A DNA stretch of 37,797 nucleotides from NCBI GenBank assembly GCA_007120695.1, contig SKND01000038.1, positions 1 through 37,797 of the forward strand. The letters run 5' to 3'. Every line of letters begins with the position of its first letter. Position 1 is the stretch's first letter. This document shows, piece after piece, positions 7,773 through 16,437 of the stretch. Origin of the DNA: Bacteroidales bacterium (lineage in GTDB: Bacteria > Bacteroidota > Bacteroidia > Bacteroidales > PUMT01). The translations under genes and the position numbers were made by a program. The notes under the pieces were generated by a model. It ran no database searches. It worked only from the letters and a program-made list of their open reading frames with translations, and was not told the DNA's origin.

Positions 7773-9110
7773 ATGAGCAGAAGAATCGTCATACTGGGTG
7801 GAGGAGAGAGTGGATCGGGAGCTGCGATCCTTGCAAAGAAAACGGGCATTGATCCTTTTGTCTCCGATTCAGGGATACTTAAGCCTCTTTACAGGGAGCT
7901 TCTCAGGCGGAATTCTGTTAAATGGGAAGAGGGGAAGCATAGTGACAACCTGCTGGAAGGGGCTGACGAAGTGATCAAAAGTCCCGGTATACCTGACACA
8001 GCTCCGCCTGTACTAAATGCAAGAAGGAGGGGGATACCGGTAATCTCCGAGATTGAATTTGCCGGTCGTTATACTAATGCCGTAAAGGTTTGTGTTACTG
8101 GAAGCAACGGGAAAACAACAACAAGTTCAATGATATTCCACATAATGAAAAAGGCGGGCTTGAATGCCGGACTTGCAGGAAATGTGGGGTCAAGCTTTGC
8201 CAGGATGGTGGCTGAGAATGATCATGATTACTATAGTATTGAACTGAGCAGTTTTCAGCTTGACGGAATGTTTGACTTCAGGCCTGATATTGCTTTGCTT
8301 TTAAATATTACCCCCGACCACCTTGATCGCTATAATAATGATATGCAGAGTTATGTGAACTCCAAATTCAGGATAGTACAAAATCTCGGTAAGGATAATG
8401 CATTCATATGGTGCAGAGATGACATGATCTCATCCGGGGAGATAATGAAACGACAACTTAATACGAACCTGTATTCTTTTACACTGAACCCTGAACAGGG
8501 GCAGGGAGCATATATTGAAAATAATAAAATGATCATAACAACTCAAAACAACCAAATGGAAATGACACTTGAAGAATTAGCCCTTAAAGGCAGGCATAAT
8601 GTTTATAATTCTATGGCTGCAGGAATAGCAGGTCAGTTGCTCAGAATCAGGAAAGAGGTTATCAGAGAGAGTCTGTCCGATTTCCAGGGAATTGAGCACC
8701 GGCTGGAACAGGTTCTGAGAGTTCACGGGATCGATTTTATAAATGATTCAAAGGCTACCAATGTAAACTCTTCCTGGTATGCACTTGAGAGCATGAACAG
8801 AAAAGTTGTATGGATAGCCGGAGGGATTGATAAGGGCAATGACTATTCTGTACTGAGCGATCTTGTAAGGGAGAAGGTACATGCAATTGTATGCCTGGGC
8901 AAGGATAATTCAAAGCTGCTGAGCGCATTTAAGGAAACTGTTCCCACGGTTGTTGAGGCTTCATCAATGCAGGATGCAGTAAGATCAGCATATTTCCTGG
9001 CAAAAAATGGTGATTCGGTACTATTGTCGCCTGCTTGTGCCAGCTTTGATTTGTTTGATAATTACGAGGACAGGGGAAGACAGTTCAAGAAATATGTGAG
9101 AGAACTGTAA
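7773..9110 (+). CDS. murD: UDP-N-acetylmuramoyl-L-alanine--D-glutamate ligase
   Basis: A 445-residue Mur ligase adding D-glutamate to UDP-MurNAc-L-alanine in the cytoplasm. An N-terminal Rossmann-like domain (VILGGGESGSGAA) precedes the ATP-binding loop GSNGKTT at 110-116. SSFQLD and NITPDHLDRY mark the central domain, and WIAGGIDKG and SPACASFDLFDNYEDRG the C-terminal domain. Length is normal for the family. Gaps to mraY (9 bases) and ftsW (11 bases) show it is in the same operon. Confidence 0.96.
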   Translation: MSRRIVILGGGESGSGAAILAKKTGIDPFVSDSGILKPLYRELLRRNSVKWEEGKHSDNLLEGADEVIKSPGIPDTAPPVLNARRRGIPVISEIEFAGRYTNAVKVCVTGSNGKTTTSSMIFHIMKKAGLNAGLAGNVGSSFARMVAENDHDYYSIELSSFQLDGMFDFRPDIALLLNITPDHLDRYNNDMQSYVNSKFRIVQNLGKDNAFIWCRDDMISSGEIMKRQLNTNLYSFTLNPEQGQGAYIENNKMIITTQNNQMEMTLEELALKGRHNVYNSMAAGIAGQLLRIRKEVIRESLSDFQGIEHRLEQVLRVHGIDFINDSKATNVNSSWYALESMNRKVVWIAGGIDKGNDYSVLSDLVREKVHAIVCLGKDNSKLLSAFKETVPTVVEASSMQDAVRSAYFLAKNGDSVLLSPACASFDLFDNYEDRGRQFKKYVREL

Positions 9111-9121
9111 ATCAGAAATTA

Positions 9122-10306
9122 ATGACCGGAGTGTTTAAATATCTTAAGGGTGACAAGGTTATATGGGCAGTGGTTATATTCCTGTCCATTCTATCACTGC
9201 TTGCAGTTTACAGTTCGACCGGAACGCTGGCATACAGGTTCCAGGGAGGTAATACTGCATACTATATACTTAAGCACTCCTCAATAATGATGGTGGGACT
9301 GGTAATCATCTTTATTACCCATATGATCCCCTACAAATTCTATTCCCGGCTTTCGCAGGTCTTTCTGACAGCTTCGGTAGTACTGCTTGTAATTACCCTG
9401 TTGATGGGCACTACAATTAACGAGGCATCAAGATGGCTGACCTTGCCGGGTCTCGGATTCACCATACAGACAAGTGATTTTGCCAAGCTGTCGCTTATAA
9501 TGTACCTGGCAAGGTTACTCTCCCGCAACCAGAGCGAAGTAAAGAATGCGAAAGATACATTTATAAGGCTGTTGTTTCCGACTCTTATTGTTTGCGGACT
9601 GATTATGCCGGCCAACCTGTCTACCTCATTAATCCTGTTTGCCACCTGTATTGTCCTGATGTTCATAGGCAGGGTTAGTGCAAAATACCTTGCGGGCCTG
9701 ATCGGGGCTGGCATTCTCTGCGGCTCCATTTTCGTTGCCATTGTTATGTACAGCGAATCAGAAGGGAGGATCGGTACCTGGCGTAACAGGATGGAGAGTT
9801 TTGTAACCAAATCGGGTGAGGGAAACTACCAGGTGGAACAATCTAAAATTGCAATAGCGACCGGGGGACTGGTGGGGAAAGGGCCCGGAAACAGTTCGCA
9901 GAGGAATTTTCTGCCTCATCCCTATTCTGATTTTATATATGCCATAATCATTGAGGAGTATGGAATTGCCGGGGGACTTGTGGTGTTGTTCTTCTATTTG
10001 TGGCTGCTTTACAGGGCGGGTCTGATCGTTAAACGGAGTTCACGGACATTCCCTGCATTTCTTGCTATCGGGTTGACTCTTAGTATAGTGATTCAGGCAA
10101 TGATAAATATGGCGGTGGTGGTTAATCTGCTTCCCGTAACAGGCCAGCCCCTGCCGCTGGTAAGTATGGGGGGCTCGTCCCTTCTCTTTACAGGTATCGC
10201 CCTGGGTATCATATTAAGTGTAAGTCACGGAGTACAAAAAACTGCCAACGAAATGCAACAGGCAGAAGAGCAACTGACAACCGGTGAAGAATATGGAACG
10301 GAATAG
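9122..10306 (+). CDS. ftsW: SEDS-family septal peptidoglycan glycosyltransferase FtsW
   Basis: A 394-residue polytopic membrane protein with about ten hydrophobic helices, of the SEDS (RodA/FtsW/SpoVE) family. It polymerises lipid II at the septum with its partner transpeptidase FtsI. Recognisable pieces are AVYSSTGTLAYR near the start, TSDFAKLSLIMYLARLL, GLVGKGPGNSSQRNFLPHPYSDFIYAIIIEE, and the C-terminal LPVTGQPLPLVSMGGSS. The position between murD and murG and its partner ftsI upstream favour FtsW over RodA. Its 3' end overlaps murG. Confidence 0.95.
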   Translation: MTGVFKYLKGDKVIWAVVIFLSILSLLAVYSSTGTLAYRFQGGNTAYYILKHSSIMMVGLVIIFITHMIPYKFYSRLSQVFLTASVVLLVITLLMGTTINEASRWLTLPGLGFTIQTSDFAKLSLIMYLARLLSRNQSEVKNAKDTFIRLLFPTLIVCGLIMPANLSTSLILFATCIVLMFIGRVSAKYLAGLIGAGILCGSIFVAIVMYSESEGRIGTWRNRMESFVTKSGEGNYQVEQSKIAIATGGLVGKGPGNSSQRNFLPHPYSDFIYAIIIEEYGIAGGLVVLFFYLWLLYRAGLIVKRSSRTFPAFLAIGLTLSIVIQAMINMAVVVNLLPVTGQPLPLVSMGGSSLLFTGIALGIILSVSHGVQKTANEMQQAEEQLTTGEEYGTE

Positions 10307-11408
10307 CAGGATAATAATCAGCGGAGGTGGTACGGGAGGACATGTTTTCCCTGCAATTGCCATAGCAGATGCCTTGAGGGACAGGGAGGAAGGGGTCAGT
10401 ATTCTTTTTGTGGGCGCCGATCACAAGATGGAAATGGAAAGGGTTCCTGCGGCCGGGTATTCGATAGTGGGACTCCCGGTTACGGGTTTTCAGAGACGGA
10501 TAACCTTAAAAAATGTTGCTTTCTTATACAAGTTATTTATTAGTATGCTCAGGGCAAAAAAAATAATAAATGATTTCAAGCCGGATGCCGTGGTTGGTGT
10601 AGGAGGATATGCAAGCGGACCGGTAGTGAGGGCCGCATCATCAAAAGGAATTCCCGTATTGATCCAGGAACAGAATTCATATGCCGGTGTGACCAACCGG
10701 TTACTGGCTGAAAAAGCTTCTCTTATATGTGTTGCTTATGAAGGAATGGACAGATATTTCCCAGGTGAGAAGATTGTGCTTACAGGCAACCCGGTACGCC
10801 GTGATCTGGTGGGGCTGCATACTAAACGTGAAGAAGCTTTAAGCTGGTTTGGCATTAGCGGTGAGAGGAGGGTCATACTGGTGGTAGGCGGGAGTCTTGG
10901 TGCAAAGAGTATAAACAGTGGAGTTATTCAAAATATTGAAAAGATTGGTGAGAGTGGTGTTGATGTTATCTGGCAAACCGGTAAAACCGGAATAGGGGCT
11001 GCAAGGGAAATTACCGGAAAGTACGGTTATGAAAACATAATGGCCCATGAGTTCATATCCAGAATGGACCTTGCATATGCAGCTGCCGACCTGGTGGTTT
11101 CCCGGGCCGGAGCAGGTACTATATCTGAGCTTTGCCTTACGGCGAAACCCTCGATCCTTGTTCCGTCTCCAAACGTTGCTGAAGACCATCAGACAAAAAA
11201 TGCGATGGCACTGGTTGAAAGAGAAGCTGCCGTCATGATAGCTGATAATGAATTAGAAGGCAGACTTGTTCAGTTTGCACTTGATCTGGTTAACAACGAC
11301 AGACGGCTGGAAGAGTTGAGCAGGAATATTGCTGCCATGGCTTTGCCCGACTCTGCCGCAAAAATTGCTGATGAGATATTTAAATTGATTCAAAAAGCGA
11401 ATAATTGA
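10284..11408 (+). CDS. murG: UDP-N-acetylglucosamine--N-acetylmuramyl-(pentapeptide) pyrophosphoryl-undecaprenol N-acetylglucosamine transferase
   Basis: A 374-residue GT28-family enzyme that converts lipid I to lipid II on the inner face of the cytoplasmic membrane. The N-terminal glycine loop GGGTGGH is at 14-20, and the C-terminal donor-binding region holds SRAGAGTISELCL and PSPNVAEDHQTKNA. The GTG start at 10284 overlaps ftsW by 23 bases. An ATG at 10293 (overlap 14 bases) would remove only three residues and is equally plausible. The stop overlaps the murC start in TTGA. Length and motifs are normal. Confidence 0.95.
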   Translation: MKNMERNSRIIISGGGTGGHVFPAIAIADALRDREEGVSILFVGADHKMEMERVPAAGYSIVGLPVTGFQRRITLKNVAFLYKLFISMLRAKKIINDFKPDAVVGVGGYASGPVVRAASSKGIPVLIQEQNSYAGVTNRLLAEKASLICVAYEGMDRYFPGEKIVLTGNPVRRDLVGLHTKREEALSWFGISGERRVILVVGGSLGAKSINSGVIQNIEKIGESGVDVIWQTGKTGIGAAREITGKYGYENIMAHEFISRMDLAYAAADLVVSRAGAGTISELCLTAKPSILVPSPNVAEDHQTKNAMALVEREAAVMIADNELEGRLVQFALDLVNNDRRLEELSRNIAAMALPDSAAKIADEIFKLIQKANN

Positions 11409-12820
11409 AGATCGATAATATAAATATGGTCTATTTTATAGGTGTGGGAGGCATAGGGATGTCTGCCATAGCACGATTTTTCAATGTATCAGGGAAACGT
11501 GTTGCAGGGTATGATCTCACTCCCACGGCACTTACCGGCAAACTTGAGGCCGAGGGAATGGAGATAACTTACAGTGACGATGAATCGGCAATTCCCGGCG
11601 ACTTTACCGGCGGAGGAGAGGCAGCAGGTAAGGTTCTTGTTGTATATACTCCTGCCATACCTAAGAATAACAGGATCTTTCAATACTTCAGTACCAGCGG
11701 TTACACCATGGTCAAAAGGTCTGAGCTGCTGGGTATAATTGCCAATGACGGCAGGTGTATTGCTGTAGCCGGAACCCATGGTAAAACTTCTGTATGCACC
11801 ATAACGGCACACCTGCTTATGCAGACGGCCCCGGGCTGCAATGCATTCCTTGGAGGGATTGCAAGGAATTATGATAACAACCTGCTGATTTCAAAGGGAA
11901 GCGACCTGTTTGTAGTTGAAGCGGATGAGTACGACAGATCATTTTTGCAGCTATATCCGCATATAGCAATAGTTACTTCAATGGATCCGGATCATCTTGA
12001 TATTTACGGAAGCTATGAAGAGATGATAAGGGGATTTAATGCTTTCGCGGGTCAGGTGAAGGAACGGGGAATGATTATCTGCCGGGAGGGAGTTCCGCTG
12101 GATACAGGAGCAAGGAAAGATGTCAGGGTTCTGACCTACGGGCTTGCCGGTGATGCCGATTTTTTAGCGCGGAATATAAGAATCGGTTCAGGGGGATTGC
12201 CGGTGTTTGATGTTGTCACTCCTGAAGGAGAAATCAGAGATCTGAACCTGGGTGTTCCCGGAAGATTTAATGTTGAAAATGCTGTTGCCGCAATTGCTGC
12301 CGCTCTTAACTGCGGAGCAAACAAGGAAAATATCAGGGCGGGACTGAAAAGTTTCAGGGGAATAAACCGGCGTTTTGATGTAAGGATAAATATTCCGGGG
12401 ACAGTGCTGATAGATGATTATGCGCATCATCCACAGGAGCTTAAAGCTTGTATTTCGGCTGTTAGAGAGATCTTCCCCGAAAGGAAAATAACAGGGATTT
12501 TCCAACCGCATCTTTACACCCGTACCCGCGATTTTTCAGGCCAGTTTGCAGAAAGCCTGGGTGCCCTTGACGAACTGGTGCTGCTGGATATCTATCCTGC
12601 ACGTGAAGAGCCTCTTGAAGGTGTTACATCAGAGTTGATATTCAACAAGGTAAAGCTTGAGAACAAGATCATGTGCAGACGTGAACAGCTGCCGGAAATA
12701 TTAGGCGGAATGGAAACGGATGTTGTGCTTACTCTTGGTGCCGGGAATATTGATGCAATGGTCGAACCGGTAAGTAAGGTATTGTTTAACAAAAACAGGA
12801 GCAATCATGAGGAAACTTAA
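11405..12820 (+). CDS. murC: UDP-N-acetylmuramate--L-alanine ligase
   Basis: A 471-residue Mur ligase adding L-alanine to UDP-MurNAc, the first stem-peptide step. The N-terminal Rossmann loop FIGVGGIGMSAIA is at 11-23, the ATP loop GTHGKTS at 123-129, and the C-terminal domain holds DDYAHHPQE and FQPHLYTRT. The start appears to be TTG at 11405, overlapping the murG stop by 4 bases (TTGA). An ATG further in (codon 8) would cut close to the Rossmann loop. The 3' end overlaps ftsQ by 14 bases. Confidence 0.95.
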   Translation: MKIDNINMVYFIGVGGIGMSAIARFFNVSGKRVAGYDLTPTALTGKLEAEGMEITYSDDESAIPGDFTGGGEAAGKVLVVYTPAIPKNNRIFQYFSTSGYTMVKRSELLGIIANDGRCIAVAGTHGKTSVCTITAHLLMQTAPGCNAFLGGIARNYDNNLLISKGSDLFVVEADEYDRSFLQLYPHIAIVTSMDPDHLDIYGSYEEMIRGFNAFAGQVKERGMIICREGVPLDTGARKDVRVLTYGLAGDADFLARNIRIGSGGLPVFDVVTPEGEIRDLNLGVPGRFNVENAVAAIAAALNCGANKENIRAGLKSFRGINRRFDVRINIPGTVLIDDYAHHPQELKACISAVREIFPERKITGIFQPHLYTRTRDFSGQFAESLGALDELVLLDIYPAREEPLEGVTSELIFNKVKLENKIMCRREQLPEILGGMETDVVLTLGAGNIDAMVEPVSKVLFNKNRSNHEET

Positions 12821-13598
12821 AATATTGCTTTTGTGGCTTGGGATAATTTCCTACCTGGTCTTTGCCCACGGATTTGTTTCAGGAAAGAGGAGTGAAAAGG
12901 TATGTGAAAGGATCAATATTATTGTGACCGACAGCCTCGTTAACAGGTTTGTCACTCCTGATGATGTACTTAATATTCTGCTTGAAGATGAATCAAAGAT
13001 CCTGGGCTATCCTTTGAGTTCAATAAATACGCTTAATCTTGAAAAACGCCTGGAGAATGAGTCGTTTATAAAGAGAGCTGATATTTATAAGACCATGAAT
13101 GGCGTGCTGAATGTCAGGATCCAGCAGCGGCAGCCTGTAGTCAGGATCATTAACCGCCACGGAAGGAGTTACTACCTTGATATTGAGGGATATATTCTTC
13201 CGGTTTCCGATAAGTTCACAAGCAGGATACTGGTGGCCAACGGCCATATTTCCGAACCATTTATAGAAGAGAGCACCAGGTCGCTTTTTGATGTTGATCC
13301 ACCTGAAGGAAGAAGGAACAAGGTGGTTTATGAACTCTATGAGATTGCCTCCTTTATAGCCGGTTCAAACCTTTGGGGAACCCAGATTGCACAGATCTAT
13401 GTCAATGACAAATTTGAATTTGAGATGATACCGAGGGTGGGTGCTCATGTTATCTATTTTGGCGATTCCTCTGACTATCAGAACAAATTTGCAAAGCTTG
13501 AAGCACTTTACCTGTACGGCCTGAATAATAGGGGCTGGAATAATTATGAGACAATTAACCTGAAATTCGAAAACCAGATAGTTTGCACAAAAAGATAA
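12807..13598 (+). CDS. ftsQ: Cell division protein FtsQ/DivIB
   Basis: A 263-residue bitopic membrane protein. A short cytoplasmic tail and one membrane helix (about 5-23) are followed by a periplasmic POTRA-like region. The segment SINTLNLEKRLENESFIKRADIYKTMNGVLNVRIQQRQPV-like part (about 70-113) is the POTRA/FtsQ core, and a beta domain follows. FtsQ links FtsL/FtsB to the divisome. Position between murC and ftsA is the classical ftsQ place. It overlaps murC by 14 bases and ends 6 bases before ftsA. Confidence 0.92.
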   Translation: MRKLKILLLWLGIISYLVFAHGFVSGKRSEKVCERINIIVTDSLVNRFVTPDDVLNILLEDESKILGYPLSSINTLNLEKRLENESFIKRADIYKTMNGVLNVRIQQRQPVVRIINRHGRSYYLDIEGYILPVSDKFTSRILVANGHISEPFIEESTRSLFDVDPPEGRRNKVVYELYEIASFIAGSNLWGTQIAQIYVNDKFEFEMIPRVGAHVIYFGDSSDYQNKFAKLEALYLYGLNNRGWNNYETINLKFENQIVCTKR

Positions 13599-13604
13599 AG
13601 CATT

Positions 13605-14924
13605 ATGAGCAAAGAAAACAACATTGTCGCAGCCATTGATATCGGAACAACCAAAATTGTTTCCATAATTGGCAGAAAAAACGAAAAAAACAAACTCGAG
13701 ATTCTTGCATTCAGCAAAACCGAATCACGAGGCGTTAAACGGGGTACTGTTCTCAACATAGAGGATACTGTTAATGCTATCAGGAAAACAGTTGATGAAG
13801 TAATACAGCAGTCAGGCAGACCCGTTTCCGAAGTTTTTGTCGGAATAGCAGGGCAGCATGTCAAGAGTATAAGGAACCGCGGATATATTAACCGCGACTC
13901 TTATGACGAGGAGATCACCAGGGCCGATATTCACGCTCTTGTTGATGATATGTTCAAGATACCCATTGATGTGGGCGAGGAGATAATCCATGTTTTGCCG
14001 CAAAGTTTCATTGTCGATAATGAGCATAATATCAAGAATCCTGTAGGAATGACCGGTAAGAGGCTTGAAGCAAACTTCAATATTGTGATCGGGCAGGTAT
14101 CTTCAGCCAGGAACATAGAGAAATGTGTCAGCCGTGTGGGACTGAAGGTAAAAGACCTTATTCTTGAACCACTTGCTTCTGCAGAGGCTGTTCTTACCGA
14201 CGATGAAAAGGAAGCCGGAGTTGCACTGATCGATATCGGCGGCGGCACAACCGATCTCGCAGTATATTTTGACGGTATAATAAGACATACTGCCGTCATC
14301 CCTTTCGGGGGAAATGTTGTAACCGAAGATATCAAGCAGGGTTGCTCCATATTGCTCAGGCAGGCTGAACTTCTGAAGGTGCAGTTCGGTTCGGCACTTG
14401 GTGATATGGCTCCGGACGATAAGGTTGTGACCATTCCCGGTATCAGCGGAAGGGAACCTAAGGAGATATCATTCAAAAACCTGGCCTACATTATCCAGAG
14501 CAGGATGGAGGAGATTATTGATGCTGCCTCATTCGAGATTGAAAATTCAGGCTTTTTTGATCAGTTAAGTGCAGGGATAGTTCTTACCGGCGGCGGGGCG
14601 CTGCTGACCCATCTTTCACAACTGGTAAAATTCCGCACGGGACTTGATGTCCGGATCGGGTCACCCAACGAACATCTTGCAGGAGAACCTGACGACGAGA
14701 TTAACCACCCGATGTACTCAACGGCAGTGGGACTGATTCTGAAGGCCTATGAACATATTGATATTGAGGTAAAAGAGTTAATTTCAGAAGATGCTGTTCC
14801 TGGAGAGAACCCTGAAGAGAAACCCACCGTCGAAAAGAAACAGGAACGGATAAAAACCACTCTGATGGAACAATTGAAAACTACTATAACAAAGATATTT
14901 GAGGAAGATGATATTAAAATGTGA
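13605..14924 (+). CDS. ftsA: Cell division protein FtsA
   Basis: A 439-residue actin-like ATPase that tethers FtsZ to the membrane. The phosphate-1 motif AIDIGTTKIVSIIG is at 10-23, phosphate-2 LIDIGGGTTDLAVY at about 205-218, and the adenosine motif GIVLTGGGALL near 325. The SHS2 (1C) domain lies between them. The C-terminal ~25 residues (from ERIKTTLMEQLKTT) are predicted to form the amphipathic membrane-targeting helix, set off by an acidic linker. It is 17 bases upstream of ftsZ. Confidence 0.96.
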   Translation: MSKENNIVAAIDIGTTKIVSIIGRKNEKNKLEILAFSKTESRGVKRGTVLNIEDTVNAIRKTVDEVIQQSGRPVSEVFVGIAGQHVKSIRNRGYINRDSYDEEITRADIHALVDDMFKIPIDVGEEIIHVLPQSFIVDNEHNIKNPVGMTGKRLEANFNIVIGQVSSARNIEKCVSRVGLKVKDLILEPLASAEAVLTDDEKEAGVALIDIGGGTTDLAVYFDGIIRHTAVIPFGGNVVTEDIKQGCSILLRQAELLKVQFGSALGDMAPDDKVVTIPGISGREPKEISFKNLAYIIQSRMEEIIDAASFEIENSGFFDQLSAGIVLTGGGALLTHLSQLVKFRTGLDVRIGSPNEHLAGEPDDEINHPMYSTAVGLILKAYEHIDIEVKELISEDAVPGENPEEKPTVEKKQERIKTTLMEQLKTTITKIFEEDDIKM

Positions 14925-14941
14925 TTTAAAAATTATAAGAT

Positions 14942-16426
14942 ATGACTAACAACAGCGAAATTATAAACTTTGATTTGCCTGTAGAGAGATCTTCGATCAT
15001 CAAAGTAGTAGGTGTAGGTGGTGGCGGCAGCAATGCTGTCAACCATATGTTCAGGTCGGGTATCAAGGATGTGAATTTTGTAATATGCAATACCGATGCC
15101 CAGGCACTTCAAAACAGCGAGGTTCCCATCAAGATCCAGCTTGGTGAGTCTCTCACAGAGGGCCGCGGTGCCGGCAACAAGCCTGAAATCGGAAAGCAGG
15201 CTGCCATCGAGAACCTGGACGATGTGATAGAGGCCCTTTCGGGGAATACCAAGATGGTATTTATAACTGCCGGAATGGGCGGTGGTACAGGAACCGGAGC
15301 AGCCCCGGTCATTGCAAGGGCTGCGAAGGAGATGGGGCTTCTGACCATCGCAATTGTTACCATACCCTTTAAGTTCGAGGGTAAGGTACGGATAAACCAG
15401 GCCATAGATGGTATAAATGAGCTAAGGGAGCATGTAGACTCACTCCTTGTTATTAACAATGAAAAGCTTCGCGAGATCTTCGGAGACCTGAAGATAAGCG
15501 AGGCATTTACCAGGGCAGACAATGTACTTTCAGGTGCTGCTAAAGGTATTGCAGAGATCATAACCGTTCACGGCCATGTCAATGTTGACTTTGCCGATGT
15601 GCAGACCGTAATGACCAACAGTGGTGTGGCAATACTCGGATCGGGACTGGCAGAGGGAGAGAGCAGGGCCCTCGATGCCATTCAGTCTGCTATTTCATCT
15701 CCGCTGCTGAATAATAACGATATCCGCGGAGCAAAAAATATTCTGCTTAACATCACATCAGGAATAGATGAGGTAAGCATGGATGAAGTCGGTGAGATAA
15801 CCGATTTTGTTACTGCCGAGACTGAGGAAAGCACGAATATCATATGGGGCACCTGTACTGAGGAGTCTCTTGGAGAGAAAATTTCGGTTACGATAATTGC
15901 AACCGGATTTGAATCCAATTCCATACCGGAGCTCTATACCCGCAAAAAGAATATTGAGAGACTTTCTCTTGATGAGTTTCCGACTCCTGACGGTGGGTCG
16001 GTAGTGGGAGGATTCACTGTAAGGGACCGGAAGACAAGAACAACGGAAAATTATGATTACGACCATCTTCAAAGAAGAATTGAGTTCGATATCAAAGGAA
16101 CCGGCAGAGAGATTTTCTCCCTCAATGATGATAACAGCGATCATGATGAGGTATCAGGGTTAACGGAACAGCGTGCAGGCGACAGGGCTGCAAAACTTAA
16201 GGAAGCCGGCAATAAGCTTAAAGAGAAGAACTATCTCAATATTAATGAGAAGGAGGAGATTGAAGAGATGGAGCGGCAGCCTGCCTTTGAGAGAAAAAAG
16301 ATCAACCTTAATCTTTCAAAGAAATCGGCCGACAACCCTGTAAGCCGTTATACCCTTTCTGATGAAGATGGCAAGGGACCACGGTTAAGGCCGGAAAACG
16401 GTTATCTGCATGACAATGTAGATTAA
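14942..16426 (+). CDS. ftsZ: Cell division GTPase FtsZ
   Basis: A 494-residue tubulin homologue forming the Z ring. The GTP-binding GVGGGGSNAVNHM is at 24-36, the tubulin signature GGGTGTG at 113-119, and the catalytic T7 loop NVDFAD at 214-219 with both aspartates. The globular domain ends near 330. A charged, low-complexity linker of about 150 residues follows, then a conserved C-terminal peptide ending LHDNVD, a form I associate with Bacteroidota. The protein is about 110 residues longer than E. coli FtsZ owing to the linker. It ends the plus-strand cluster, 11 bases from the convergent nadB stop, with no intrinsic terminator visible. Confidence 0.98.
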   Translation: MTNNSEIINFDLPVERSSIIKVVGVGGGGSNAVNHMFRSGIKDVNFVICNTDAQALQNSEVPIKIQLGESLTEGRGAGNKPEIGKQAAIENLDDVIEALSGNTKMVFITAGMGGGTGTGAAPVIARAAKEMGLLTIAIVTIPFKFEGKVRINQAIDGINELREHVDSLLVINNEKLREIFGDLKISEAFTRADNVLSGAAKGIAEIITVHGHVNVDFADVQTVMTNSGVAILGSGLAEGESRALDAIQSAISSPLLNNNDIRGAKNILLNITSGIDEVSMDEVGEITDFVTAETEESTNIIWGTCTEESLGEKISVTIIATGFESNSIPELYTRKKNIERLSLDEFPTPDGGSVVGGFTVRDRKTRTTENYDYDHLQRRIEFDIKGTGREIFSLNDDNSDHDEVSGLTEQRAGDRAAKLKEAGNKLKEKNYLNINEKEEIEEMERQPAFERKKINLNLSKKSADNPVSRYTLSDEDGKGPRLRPENGYLHDNVD

Positions 16427-16437
16427 CCCGCGTCAAT

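Noticed and set aside
13931-14476. Minus-strand ORF of 181 codons inside ftsA
   Set aside because: Antisense shadow, serine- and proline-rich as expected from reverse reading of ftsA codons.
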